A DNA stretch of 64,000 bases from Sanderia malayensis. Taxonomy: Eukaryota; Cnidaria; Scyphozoa; Semaeostomeae; Pelagiidae. A program made the position numbers and the translations under genes. Below, piece after piece: positions 23,255 to 34,330 of the stretch (within the stretch, counting starts at the first letter, position 1; each line of letters starts with the position of its first letter). The stretch is from the NCBI GenBank assembly GCA_013076295.1, contig RQOL01000374.1:1-64000 (forward strand), written 5' to 3'. Below the pieces are notes generated by a model, which worked only from the letters and a program-made list of their open reading frames with translations, did not search any database and had not been told where the DNA came from.

Positions 23255-23752
23255 ATGGCGACTGCCGTCGGAGGACAAAACCGGTTTAAGGATGATCTAG
23301 AAAACTGTGTCAATGTTTCCTTGGCGAAATTTTTTCTGGAAATTAAAACGACAACAAAACAGCAAATGGAGGCTCGGAGAGGTTTGTTCAGAGGAAATGA
23401 TGTGTTCGCGATACTTCCAACTGGACTGGGTAAATCGCTGATATATCAGCTCATTCCCTCAATCAGGCAAGAACTTGGAAAGATGGGACACAGCAAATGG
23501 AAGGGGAAGAAGTTCGTTGTTGTTGTGTCGCCATTGCTGGCGATAATTGAAAATCAAACCATCGAACTTAATAAGCGTGGTATGGAGAATGGAGACTTCA
23601 ACATTTTGTTTGGCAGTCCAGAGTCCTTCGTTGGGACCGACAAATGGACGGCAGTATTTAAATCAGATACTTTCAGGGCAAAATTGATTGCACTAATTGC
23701 TGACGAGGAATTGATGAATTTGATAATATTAGTCAGAGTTGTGAAGTATTAG
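23255..23752 (+). pseudogene. RecQ-like helicase N-terminal fragment inside TIR element
   Basis: ATG 23255 (context AAAATGGCG) is preferred over an upstream open stretch. The protein has KQQMEARRGLFRGNDVFAIL, then PTGLGKSLIYQL (Walker A) and VVVVSPLLAIIENQT (motif Ia). It ends with FNILFGSPESF and LIALIADEE, where a DEAH box would be expected (ADEAH in relatives); here it diverges and stops at 23752. The second RecA lobe is missing. It is a different RecQ-like subfamily from the one at 11-13.5 kb, with a different motif Ia. Confidence 0.72.
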
Positions 23753-24609
23753 ATTTTGAGTCCACATGAAAGAAGCTGTTACCCTTGGTCATGTTTTGTA
23801 AGGGTCTTTTAAAAAATGATACTTTTACTGTATGCATATAATTCATTATGAGAAAGAGAGTTTTGGAGTAATAAACCACTTACCAACTTCTTGCACCACT
23901 ATGATGAAGGATAAATCCCACTCGATATGCTTGGGCAAAGAGTGTGTTGCAGTGACTGTTAAGTAAAACAGAGCAATCCATTGAAATTGCTTGCAGGCTG
24001 CGATCTGGTTTCAGGCCTTTTGTGACATTTCTTGCTTGTCTTTTACTTGTACTGATTGCGTATACTACTCTGTATACCGTTGGTGCTCTTTCTTTAATCT
24101 CATCAACAAATTTTTGTCACTGAACGTCAGCAGGGATTCTGAATCTGTTTTTGACAAGATGCTTGGCTGTTTTCTGTTTGTTAGATGTTGTGTCTCTTGC
24201 TCTACAATTTTCGTTAGGCTCACTTCAAAGCACGTCTTAAAGGTCTTCGAATGCACAATCCCATTCATGGCACTCTTGTAGATAGGCATCAGCAATTTTT
24301 TTAATGATTTTACTTGTAGATGCAGATCTAACTTCTTTGAAAATCGTGCGGCTTGGATATTTGATGTGCACCTATTGAGAAGCAGATGTTTTTATGTATA
24401 AGAAATTTCCTTATTACTACAAAGAGACATATTTTGCCTATTTATTAAAGAAAATAATCAAAAAGCTAATGTTTTTCTCCAATATTTTTGCTGTTTACAG
24501 TCCCAAATGTCTGTTTGATAAAGGGCTAACTTGGAACGGGCTATGGTTCAAATATATTTTCATAAAGAAGGTAAAGCATCTTAGTACTAGTTTCTTGTAA
24601 ACCATTTTC

Positions 24610-25287
24610 TTAAGAACAACGTGTATGCGTGCATTTAATTACCTCTATTTGAGTATCTTGCTGCTTGTGAGAATCACAGAGTGGCACTGAAACGTCATGG
24701 AATGGCAAGTCAGTTGGCGTTATCAGATACACTGGTGGTGATGGACTGGGCAAAATCATTTTCCGTTGTTTCTGGTTGCAGGCAAGAAGGGAGTTAGGCG
24801 TGATATTTTCTGTCTGGTTGCTTGAAAATGGCCCTGTAAACGCATCATGATTTCTTGGAGTGAGAGGTATTCTTTTCCGCCCCCCCCCCCTGATGAAGAT
24901 TGTGGAGAATTTGACATACGTTTCTTTCGAAACACTGGCTGGCATTGGCTCCGTAGCACCACTGGAGCGCAGTGTTTCTGTCCTTTGAAAATCAATTTGT
25001 AATTTTTGAATGCTCTCAAATGTCTTGTGCAATCTCTCGACTTTTCTGCAACATGCTTTGCATATGACTGCAGAGATCACAAGCAAATTCTCCTCGAGTG
25101 CTGGTCCTAACAATCCTTCCAGTTTGCATCTTAGACTGACATGCGACTTTTCAGAAGAAGCCTTTTTGAGAGGATTCAGAAGATTATGTGACCCATCTTT
25201 TCCAGCAGAAGTAAAATCAAAATTGCATATTCGGCAAAATGAATTTTGATTCGTTGCATATACTTTTACCGGTGTCACTACCTCCAT
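24610..25287 (-). CDS. ZAD-like N-terminal zinc finger protein, in TIR element
   Basis: A 225-residue intact ORF starts at 25287. Residues about 17-90 have FCRICNFDF and VICKACCRKVERLHKTFESI, a CxxC...CxxC arrangement like arthropod ZAD or related domains, followed by a helix. The remainder is low-complexity, Ser/Pro/Thr-rich, with no catalytic motif. It lies 97 bp inside the right TIR and reads inward. In larger relatives such N-termini precede DNA-binding or transposase regions; here it may be the stub of a longer spliced protein. Confidence 0.5.
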   Translation of the reverse strand: MEVVTPVKVYATNQNSFCRICNFDFTSAGKDGSHNLLNPLKKASSEKSHVSLRCKLEGLLGPALEENLLVISAVICKACCRKVERLHKTFESIQKLQIDFQRTETLRSSGATEPMPASVSKETYVKFSTIFIRGGGRKRIPLTPRNHDAFTGPFSSNQTENITPNSLLACNQKQRKMILPSPSPPVYLITPTDLPFHDVSVPLCDSHKQQDTQIEVIKCTHTRCS

Positions 25288-25502
25288 CGTTCACTTTTAG
25301 GCCATTTCGCACGGGCATGTTTCCTTTGATATCAAATTAAAATTTTCCGCCATTTTGTTGGCGAAAACCGGAACAAGGTTACAGTCGCATGTCTCTAGAA
25401 TATTTTTCCTTCCTCCTTCTTCCTTTTTTTTTCAATTCAAAATTTAATTCAATTTTTTTTTCAAAATTCTAAAAAATACTCTGATCCAGGGTAGTATTAT
25501 TT

Positions 25503-25861
25503 GAGATATGAATTCAACAGCTTTTTCCATCTCTTTCAGGTGTGGTGATATAGATGTCATTAGCATTGGCTTCATTTTGGCAAATGGTAGAGGATTTATG
25601 TGCTTTGAAGTTAATTTTGGGAATTTCAGTAATAATCTTTGCAAGACCTTGCATGTCAATCTGATAGAGTCCTGTTGGATGTGCAGTATCTTTCTCTTTC
25701 ATGAATTAGTCCACCGTTACTTGCCACTTGATTGGTTTGGACGCCTGTTGGGTATGATCTGTCTTCTCACAAGGCTTCGTTTCTTCAATGGGCTGGGAGA
25801 CAACTTTCTCTTCAGTTTGAACTATTTCCACGACTTTTGGTTCCTGCTGCATTTCACTGTA
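25503..25861 (-). pseudogene. P-element/THAP9-like transposase, central part
   Basis: After an acceptor (TTTACAG at about 25861) the minus strand encodes EMQQEPKVVEIV, a stop, KEKDTAHPTGLYQIDMQGLA and, in a shifted frame, FPKLTSKHINPLPFAKMKPM. The last phrase is the HINxxxFxKMKV signature before the RNase H-like core of P-type transposases. The frame is cut by the right TIR of the nested element; the C-terminal part lies beyond it at 22590-23006. Confidence 0.6.
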
Positions 25862-26469
25862 AATTAAAAAACTTTTTTGAATTTTTCGGAATGTTTTATT
25901 ACACACAATAAATTAAAGTTACAAAATGAATGGAGATAGAACGGAATGGGATGCATGCCATATGAATTAATGAAGAAATCATGAACAACTTCAGGAAAGC
26001 TATGAAGTGAATTTCAATACTTTTCAAATATGATAAAAGAAAGCTTTCTTGTTGAATATAGCTTGAATATAGCTTGAATATGTCTTGGTTTCTATTCCCT
26101 TTTTTGCAGATGAGATCATAAATATATACTACATCGGCAATGAGATGGACTATTTTCAACTAAAATCAATTTAATAACCTTCCTACAGGGGTGTATTCAA
26201 GAGGGGCTGTCTGGGTTGTAGCCCCTGCCTTTTTTGGCAAAGAAGCTATTTGCCCTATTTTCGTCATGCTAGTCATAATGAATTCACCTTGGCAAAGAGC
26301 AATTGAAGGATCCTAAGACATTTTAACTTGACACCTACTAGAGCACTTATCTGCCCTTTTTGTGGCTAAAACACCTGCCCTCTAAAATTCATCGTTGCGC
26401 TTCTGATTCCTAAGACAAATTTTGTTTAAATGATAAAAAAGTCAATTGTTCCTTAATACTACAATATTA

Positions 26470-26747
26470 CCTTTGCTGCAATTTCTCGAACTCTTTGACA
26501 GCTTCTATACAACGTGGGTCCTCCTCGCTATATATGTCTACCTCATTGCCTTTATGAACACGATCTACATGACTTGTTGTTGAAGATGGATTAAAACAAG
26601 TAAGCCAAAATTTCCCTTTTTCTTTTGTTTTATAGCTTTCAAAGCAGTACATACAGAAGGCTTTGGTTGTATGCTCATGTCCATGTTTCAATCGTTTTAC
26701 TACAGGGGTTGCTGTTTTTCAGATTGTCTTTTGCGAGCAGACATCAT
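26470..26747 (-). CDS. BED-like zinc-finger exon
   Basis: ATG 26747 starts MMSARKRQ. A frameshift near 26700 leads to FCMYCFESYKTK and FWLTCFNPSSTTSHVDRVHK, a CxxC...HxxxxH pattern resembling a BED finger. The exon ends at CAAAG|GTAATA (about 26469). It may be the first exon of the P-element-like gene whose next exon starts at 25861, or belong to another decayed transposon. BED fingers bind DNA in hAT-type and related transposases. Confidence 0.45.
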
Positions 26748-26999
26748 GTCGCTAAATGCTGCAATACAGGTTAGTAAAACCATTAAAGATTTGAATGAAG
26801 GGGCATAAAATTTTAAGGAAAAATAAAGGAGTATTGGCTTTAAAAAGAAAATTAAAGCCAATATTAAATTAAAGCCACAATCAAAAGTTTTTGACAGATC
26901 TGGACACAGACCAACCTTTGTTCATGGTTTGGTGAGTGACCTAACTCCTCCCTTGGCAATCCTTACCATTAAAGCTAAACTTTTGTTTTTGTTAGGGAA

Positions 27000-29137
27000 C
27001 AGGGCTACTTATAGTAGAATCCAGCCATTATCAAATTAAGGTTGAGATGACTTTGAAAATATTTGGGAACAATGGCTGCTTACCATTACTTGGGCAAGGT
27101 TTTTTGTCGTCAGTTTGAGTTTCGCTTCCTGGTTTCAATCGGTGAGCACGAAATCCCACCCACTGCAGTGAGGTGTTGCGAGCCTCCTGCGCATTCAACA
27201 TGTACCGAGAAACGAACAAACGAACGAATGATGTAGAGATCGTCGGAACCACTCGCTCAGTTGCCTTTGGTAGAAATGTCCTGTTGTGATGTTTTGAGTC
27301 GGCTTTGTAATTTTATGTATCCCTCAATCAGGATAACTATTGTTTCATCCCCTCATGCTCAGGTAAAAACAAGAGCAGCAAAAAACTTTGAAACTTCGAA
27401 ACTTGCAAAACATGAAAGCCCACGAGAACAGTTTTTCAGGGAAGTTTAATCAACTTTGTGGTTTAATCGTTGATGCAGAAAAAATTATGACAAAATTCAG
27501 TGGCAGCCAAAGTTTCGACCTAACTGGTGAATTTCAACGGACCTATTGCATATGAATATTATTCATTGAGTTGCACAAGATCAATAACAAATATATTATT
27601 TAGAATTTATTTATTAGAATTACACTAATCTGGGTAGATATTATCTTTTCAAGTTTTAAAAGTGTACCACCACACAAGTGGAACCATCGAAAATTCAGTT
27701 ATGGGATGGGATGGTCATGTTTTGTACGTAAATTGTTTATTTTACATTCAGGGCAAAACTGATTATTATTCATAATCAGTTTGTATCATAATCAGTTTCT
27801 ATCAGTTTTAATCACGGCAATTTCTCCTTCCAATTTTAAGTTTCATAGTTTTCAGCTTTCATGGTTTCAGAAATCCAGCACTGAAATTGAAAACTTTGAC
27901 GATTTGATACTACTTTGTTATAAAAGTAAGTACTTCCTTATACAAAAGAAGTCGATCCGACGATTCATTCTGAGACTAATATTTTTGGCCTAAGTTTCTG
28001 TGACTGGCAAACATTGACTTGAAGTACTGTTTATACATTGAACAAATAAATACTGCCTCCAGCATGCAATACATGTAGTCCTGAATGAAATTACGAATAG
28101 TTTGACTTAGAACTAAAATAAATTCTTGGAACGTTCTGATTATACTTTCAAAGAAAACTTCAAAATTCAGCCATTACAGATTACGGAAAGGGAAAGGAAA
28201 AACTCTTTCGAATTCCGTTCCGATGATTTTTCATTATCGTCAATCTTACAATCCGATAACCGATGGCAAGAAAACAATGGCGCTGCGCAGGAAGCTCGCA
28301 TCACCTCACTGCAATGGGTGGGATTTCGTGCTCACCCAATGATGAATCTAAAATAACAATAGAATACTAAATTGCATTTCAGCAAAAAATTAATAAATCA
28401 TAACAATGTCAATGTAATGAGCAATAGCTAATTAAGTAATACCAGGTTCAGGTGCATCAAAGTATCTCATAGGTAACAAGTCAAATACAAAGTACAACTA
28501 CAAGTCTTTGCTCGGCTGCTTCATTCATTTCTAGTCACTTGATAACAGGTATCAGCTCGAAAAGTTGTGTTTTCATAAATCTATACTACTTTATGGTACT
28601 CAGTTTATTTATTCATCAAATTATCTGTTTATTTGCAATACTACAACACGCTATGAATTACAACATATTATTATTTAATTACAACTACAAGTACTAACCT
28701 TGATTTTTTGGCCTATTTTTAGGCCTACTTGTAGTACTTCACTACAGGACTCGATTCCAACGCATGACGACCACACGCAGCAAGGAGGGCAAACAAAGCA
28801 GAAAAACAACTTGTCAACTGATAAATTGTGATGGTTTGCTAAAAACGCAATAAATAAGAAAATATTACAAGACTGACATTATGTTTACGACTTGACGAAT
28901 TAGCTTATCAATTAATTCATGAAATAAACAAACTACAAAACAAGAATATTAGGAGCATTAGTACAAAACAAAACAGCGAGAAAATCATGTCATAAACTAA
29001 GTAAAATACAGCAAAATAACTACAAACTTACAATCTGTCCTTGTCACAGCAACTTGAAGCTTCTCTACGTTCGTGAATTCAGCACTGATTTTACTAGCAA
29101 TGTTTACGCTATTTATGTAGTTTATGGAGTTCAAAGT
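27000..29137. repeat. Inverted pair of a 55-bp exon-like motif; otherwise empty
   Basis: The minus strand at about 27136-27195 and the plus strand at about 28283-28338 both encode AQEAR[N/I]TSLQWVGFRAH, ending at similar bases. The arms are about 90% identical and in opposite orientation, 1.1 kb apart. Outside them no domain or terminal repeat was recognised; 27253-28280 and 28357-29137 hold only short ORFs. Confidence 0.6.
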
Positions 29138-29500
29138 CTAATTAACGAAGTTTGCATTTTTAAACGATATTAAGAGTTTCTCATAAAACAAGGTCTCAAA
29201 GCAATTGCAACACAAAACACCCTTTATTATCAACTCAGTTGTGACAGCCTCCATTGTTCTCCATCCTTGTATTTTCTTCTGAATTCTCTCCTCTTCTTCT
29301 CTATTCATGTGTAACACTACTAATGCTTTCTTCTGTACGAGCCAAGCACTTATTACAGGTGATTCTTCCCCCATACCCTTCATCTTCTTCTTTGCATGTT
29401 CCATGGAGGAGTGAACAGGAAGGCTACATATTTGACAAATGTGCGCATTGCCACAGACTTCATTGCAAACGCAACAGCAAAAATCGTTTATATCATCCAC
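29138..29500 (-). CDS. Small cysteine-rich protein
   Basis: A 120-residue ORF begins MDDINDFCCCVCNEVCG and continues AHICQICSLPVHSSME, a C-x2-C...H-x2-C...C...H treble-clef-like zinc site, with a further CCNCFE near residue 98. Such N-terminal modules open many transposon-derived proteins. No further exon was identified, and 29501-30385 shows nothing else beyond a duplicated GTCTATATAATTGC. Confidence 0.45.
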   Translation of the reverse strand: MDDINDFCCCVCNEVCGNAHICQICSLPVHSSMEHAKKKMKGMGEESPVISAWLVQKKALVVLHMNREEEERIQKKIQGWRTMEAVTTELIIKGVLCCNCFETLFYEKLLISFKNANFVN

Positions 29501-30406
29501 CGTCTATATAATTGCCTATAATCGTCTATATAATTGCTTTCACTGGATACACGTACACGAGTAACCTCTGTTATCAAAATGGCTGGCTTTAGACGATTTG
29601 TAAATCAAAATTTTTCTGAAAATTAAGACTTTGGGTCTCAAAATAAAGAATTTTTTTGAAGATTCTCAGGATCCAAGCCTTTAAATGAGTCAGCCTCTAT
29701 CTTATGTAACACCGAGTTTTAGCAGAACGAGTACTCCGCTATCAACATCGTTTGTACAATCACATATTCTTATATATGGATTTCCAACACCGTTCATCGT
29801 TCCTTTGCAACGAACGTTGTCGATTTTGTTCCAATAATTATACAGTTATGAGAAGCGGCATAGAAAATTCTTCGTCAGACATTGTGCTTGTAAAAAAAAG
29901 TAACAGAGAAAGAAGACAACATTTAATCCGCGTTGACATGTATCACAGAGAAAACAAGAGGCGAATTAGCATTGGGCGATACTAATACTAATAAAGCGGC
30001 CCTTTTCATCCTTACTAAAATGTTTGGCTGGTAGAATTTCTAAAAAAGACCATGTACACGGGAAAAGGAAGGTCCTAACTCGTTAATCCCCCCCAATATA
30101 TAGAAAAGTAGCCCGTGTACATGGGGCCCAAGTTAGGGGAATTTTAGTGTTTGTAAAGTAGGCTGATTAATTTATTTTTTCCAAGGCTTTTTTGTTTGGC
30201 TGTAGTAAATACTCCCAGAAAATTGAAAGCAATACTGTTAAAAAATGTTAAAATTTTAATCGGATTTGCTGTTTCCTTAGCTACAGTTTGATCAAAGTCA
30301 ATAGAAAATAAAGACTGGTCTGAAATGTTGGCTCAGCAAGTCTGATGTTGAACAATTAAGCAAAAACTCACCCCAGACCCCTAGAGTGCATAACCCCTTC
30401 ACTGTA

Positions 30407-31440
30407 ATGGCAGCTGCAGCTTGTTTGCCGTTGGAGGAACGTGAACCTGAAGTACAATTTGTCTATGAGCTCGAGTTGATCGCTAACTATGTCGGAGACA
30501 AAAGTCGAAATGATGAAGAAGATTTCTTGGAAGAGCTCCTTGTTATGGATTGGGAAGTGAGTTTATTTTTGACGGAATTATCTCAGTGATTTGATTTAGA
30601 AAATTAGGCATAGCTAGTCTAGTAGGTAAGGTTTATAATATCAGTATCAATCAGATCTATATGCCTTTTGATGTTATTTCATTGTTGTTTTACTTGTGTT
30701 TGAGTTGGTAATACACTTGCTTTATTGTACCTATTACATATAAATGTAATAATTGTTACATTATAGGAAGAACAGAAACATGAATCAACAGAAGTGAGCT
30801 GTATTCATTATTCAAAGGTTTACAAAACTGAAAGAGGACTTAAAAGGCATTCTAAATTATGCAGGAAAAGGAAAGACCCGATTGACAGAACGATATTGCT
30901 GGATATCCTCAAACAATCAGTTGACAAAGTAAGCCAAGATAAATGTTTTGTAGAAGAAATAAGAGCAGATGCTGTAGGTTGTGCTGTGACAGCTGATCAT
31001 CCATTGTTGCATGCAGACTCGCTGAATAAATTATTCTGCAGTCTATCTGCATCTATAAATGCTTACATATTCTATAGAGAATTCACAGCTGCCATCATAT
31101 GTGATGCACAACAATGGTTTCCACTTTTGAGAGAAATAACAGCAACACAGATATTGTTCTAGTTTGGTAATAAGATGGTCCATTATGTACACATACCCAA
31201 GGTATTGGATGATGCAAATGAACAAATACCACTAACAACTATGGAAATTCACGGCATTGAGTACATTGGTGGTTATGTGATTAGGTCTTTGGACCAGAAG
31301 CTGTGTCAAAAGATTGACAAAGACATCAAGGAACAGTATTCAGCTATAATAGCAGCATGCTTGGACAACATACCCAGCACACCAAACAATTTAGTGCAGA
31401 CAGTGACAAGAGGAGGTCTGTTGCAAATTACTAAACATAA
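30407..31440 (+). pseudogene. C2H2-containing transposon-derived protein, 3' truncated
   Basis: Exon 1 runs from ATG 30407 (MAAAACLPLEER) to GGGAA|GTGAGT at 30556. Exon 2 starts at 30767 after TTATAG in the same phase. It contains a C2H2-like finger (CIHYSKVYKTERGLKRHSKLC, residues near 60-80), then a long region with EIHGIEYIGGYVIRSL, a phrase of the HIxYIxGYVxxKL type found near the C-terminus of several transposase families. One TAG (31160-31162) interrupts the frame. Similarity is lost near 31440, where the convergent DDE gene begins, so the 3' end was probably removed by that insertion. Confidence 0.5.
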
Positions 31441-31522
31441 CAAATCATCATCTAACACAAAAAATTTGCCAAAAACACAAAACTTGCTGTTGCAATCTTT
31501 AAACTACTGCAAAGTAAAGTTC

Positions 31523-33596
31523 TTAGAAAGATAAAAATTGAAACTGTCCTCTGTTTCCTGCTACAATTGGTGGTTCTATCTTTTTCACAACATCTTTGCA
31601 AAAATAGAAGATATTGTCTCTTTGATGGCCATTTCCAAAACTTTCCAGATCTTTCCATGACATCTGTTCGGATTTCATTTCCATCAGCACCACCAATTTC
31701 AGTAATTTCACCAGGAAACATTTCCCCTTCGTATTTGACAACAATCCAATCACCTATGGCAATGTCAAGACCATCTGAAACAGCAACTTCACTTTCACTA
31801 TTACTTTCATCTGTGATTTGCTCTTCATCGCTGCTACTTTTGTCATCTTCTGGAATTTTATTCTTTAATATCCTCACTTCACTTAATTTCCTGGCATTTG
31901 ATGTCCCTGCTACAAGCAAGTTAGAAGATCCCTTGGCTCTCACAAAGTGAATCTTGTGTGTGTTTGTAATTAGGATGGTATTGTCCCAATGAGCATTTAG
32001 GTGAACTTCATTTTCAGCAACTTCATTCTCAGCAACTTCATTCTTAGAAATAAAGAGAATTTTTATATCAGGGTTTCTTTGAAGGGCCAACTCATGGAAC
32101 ATTTGAGGTGTGGTGGCAAAACCATTACCACTTCGAACATATCTCCAAATAGATCGCTTCACAGTCCTTCCTAAGCCATCAATATTGCCTTTGCCATTTG
32201 ATGTAGCAAGGAAATGCCAGCATATCTCACAATGAAATTGTTTTTGCGAAGGATAAAGATTTGAGAAAAGGAACCTCGGCTTGAACTGGCTACTAGGTCC
32301 GTCTGAAAAAACATGCACTCTTTCAAACTCTGGGTATTTTTCTCTTAGAATTGAAATCAGTTTGGACACAAATGTGTATACAGCCAACTTAGTATGATCC
32401 AAATCATCAGAAACTATAACAGTGCTCTCTTCCTTTCCAGTATCAACCCAAGCCTGTGCTGTAAGTGTTGCTTGTGAATGTTGCCAGTGAGCAGACTGAA
32501 TTTCATTTTGGCATGCAAGTGTTGCATTTTCTGAAAAATCAATATGCATGGCAATTGTTTTCCCGTCCACATTTTGTGTGATTTCCTCCATAAATGCAGC
32601 TTGTTGTCTTTTCGCATATACATGCATAAGAAATGGTTTTAGTTGATTCTTTAGTTCATGGAATGTGTCTTCAGCAATGCTGTTCACCTCAACTTTTATA
32701 ATTTTTTTATCATTCTTTTGCCACTGAAAATAGGTTACAGACAGGGTAGCATCTTCTCCGACTGGTTCATAATGAGATATGTTGTTTTAGCAGATGTTGC
32801 ACTTCAGGGTCATGCATTCTTTCGAATTTGGGTCACATACAATGGAATTTGTGAATGCAGTTGTGCTGCTGGGTAACTCTGTACAGTTTTCAAGAGCATT
32901 CAACAGCAACCTGATGTTTTCATGATACATGCAAACACACACACTGTGTGGCATTTTATCAAAAAGCTTGACATTCTTTGGTCTGAGCTGGAAGAATTTG
33001 CTTCTCCCAATGGAATAATCAGGATTCTCCTCCAAGTAGAGCTGGTGGGCTTCTGCCAGAGACATCAGCATGTATTTACACTGCATATAAATCTTAATCT
33101 TTTTCCCGTTTGCATCTCTCTCTCTAATTACAACCCGACCTTTACGTCCTGGTGCTTGCCAACTGATATTGTCTCTTAAGTAAAAGTCTTATTTTTGGTA
33201 TCTTCATCCAAACCAGTTTGATTCGTAACTTTTTTCTGCTTTGCATAACCAACACCAATTTCTCTGGCTAAGGTTTTTGCCACTGCTTTTCTTTTCCTGG
33301 GTGACCTTGGTAGAGATGTTCTCACTTTGTTCATAGCTTTTCCCATTCCTGAACAGCAACTGGTCACCAACATCTGCATGCAGCTGCTTGCGTTTCTCAT
33401 CTCTGTATTTTTGGACACGTGCATTCTTTATGACTCTATACCCCCTCCATTCTCCATTAGACATTTTACTTTTAGCAGCCTCTCTTGATTTTGCTTTTGT
33501 GATTCTGTCCTTTTCTTTCCTATCTTTCCAAAGGTCTTGATCAGCCTTAATTTTAGCTCTCCGCCTGGCGCATTTCTCTTTGTTTCTCAAAGGCAT
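31523..33596 (-). pseudogene. DDE-type transposase-like protein (SDG..QFK / GKG..DG..R family)
   Basis: Read from 33596 this is a nearly complete gene of about 680 codons. The N-terminus is basic (KEKCARRRAKIKAD), followed by RSPRKRKAVAKTLARE-like text. Next come SIGRSKFFQLRPKNVKLF, MPHSVCVCMYHENIRLLL, HIDFSENATL, VFSDGPSSQFKPRFLFSN and FLATSNGKGNIDGLGRTVKR. The Asp in DFSEN, the Asp in SDG and the GKGxxDG Asp are probable catalytic acids. The C-terminus has DWIVVKYEGEMFPGEITEI and a KWP segment, a Tudor/SH3-like fold. Frameshifts near 33340, 33180 and 31645 and a TAA at 32789-32787 are the only lesions, so inactivation is recent. I know the motif set from many invertebrate genomes but cannot name its superfamily. 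Confidence 0.7.
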
Positions 33597-34258
33597 AATC
33601 TTAATACTTGATGAAAATAATCACACCACATACAATCTGTATTACTAAGTCAAATGCTGAATGTTCACGTTAAAATCTAGATGCTGCTTCTTAGTTACTT
33701 AATAACAGTCAAACTCTGTTTTCATTACGAGGCTATTTTTTGATTGAGAGTCAAAATGAGCACCTGATTTGAAAGTGTTGGACGTACAAAATAATTGTAT
33801 GTATAAAAAAATTGAAAATCTATGAAATGGGTTCATTGGCTAAATTAATACTGCTGTAAATATTGGTTTAATTGGAAAGAATAGCAAAAAATAAAAGATT
33901 CTTGCATTGTCTAGCAGAACATTTTGAAAACCAAGATGTTCTGCTCACCAGACCAGAACATTTTCTTAGATTCTTGCTGTACTGCTCTGAAATGAGAAGT
34001 TCCACAGTAGTTACATTATCACAAAAATCCCTTGCATAGCTTCGAGTTACTTGTTGTTTTCAATATTTTTTGGGGCAGAGTAGAGGCTACTGATGTAAAT
34101 TATGTATTTGCCTCTTGAAGTTTTTGCAAGGATTGTCTTTGATTGTCTTTGGATTATTTTCTGTTGCATCAATCATATCTGTGGCGGGAAATTCCTCTTT
34201 CAAGTCTTCGTGCCAACCCACCATAACATCTATTGCCAGCAGCACTTTATTGCAGAAA
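33597..34258. other. No gene recognised
   Basis: AT-rich sequence between the DDE gene start and the 3' junction of Helitron-like copy B. Confidence 0.5.
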
Positions 34259-34330
34259 CTAGGGGTCATCACCCGCTTCGCTCCTTCGCCCCAGCCCGTC
34301 AAGTCAAAAAGGCTTAATCTGGTTGGCGCT

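Larger units (their letters stand above)
23049..25493. mobile_element. 2,445-bp TIR transposon with 9-bp TSD
   Basis: Terminal inverted repeats of about 110 bp (23049-23157 and 25384-25493) begin TACCCTGGATCAGAGTAT and end ATGCGAC. Both flanks carry GTATTATTT (23040-23048 and 25494-25502), a perfect 9-bp target duplication. The element holds a plus-strand RecQ-like helicase N-terminus at its left end and a minus-strand ZAD-like zinc protein at its right end, transcribed towards each other. No complete transposase is seen, so this may be a deletion derivative. The 9-bp duplication is compatible with MULE-type integration, but the gene content does not fit that group; superfamily is left open. 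Confidence 0.85.

Noticed and set aside
23049..25493. Classification of the TIR element as a MULE from its 9-bp duplication
   Set aside because: No MULE transposase motif is visible and the helicase/zinc content does not fit; the length of duplication alone is insufficient.
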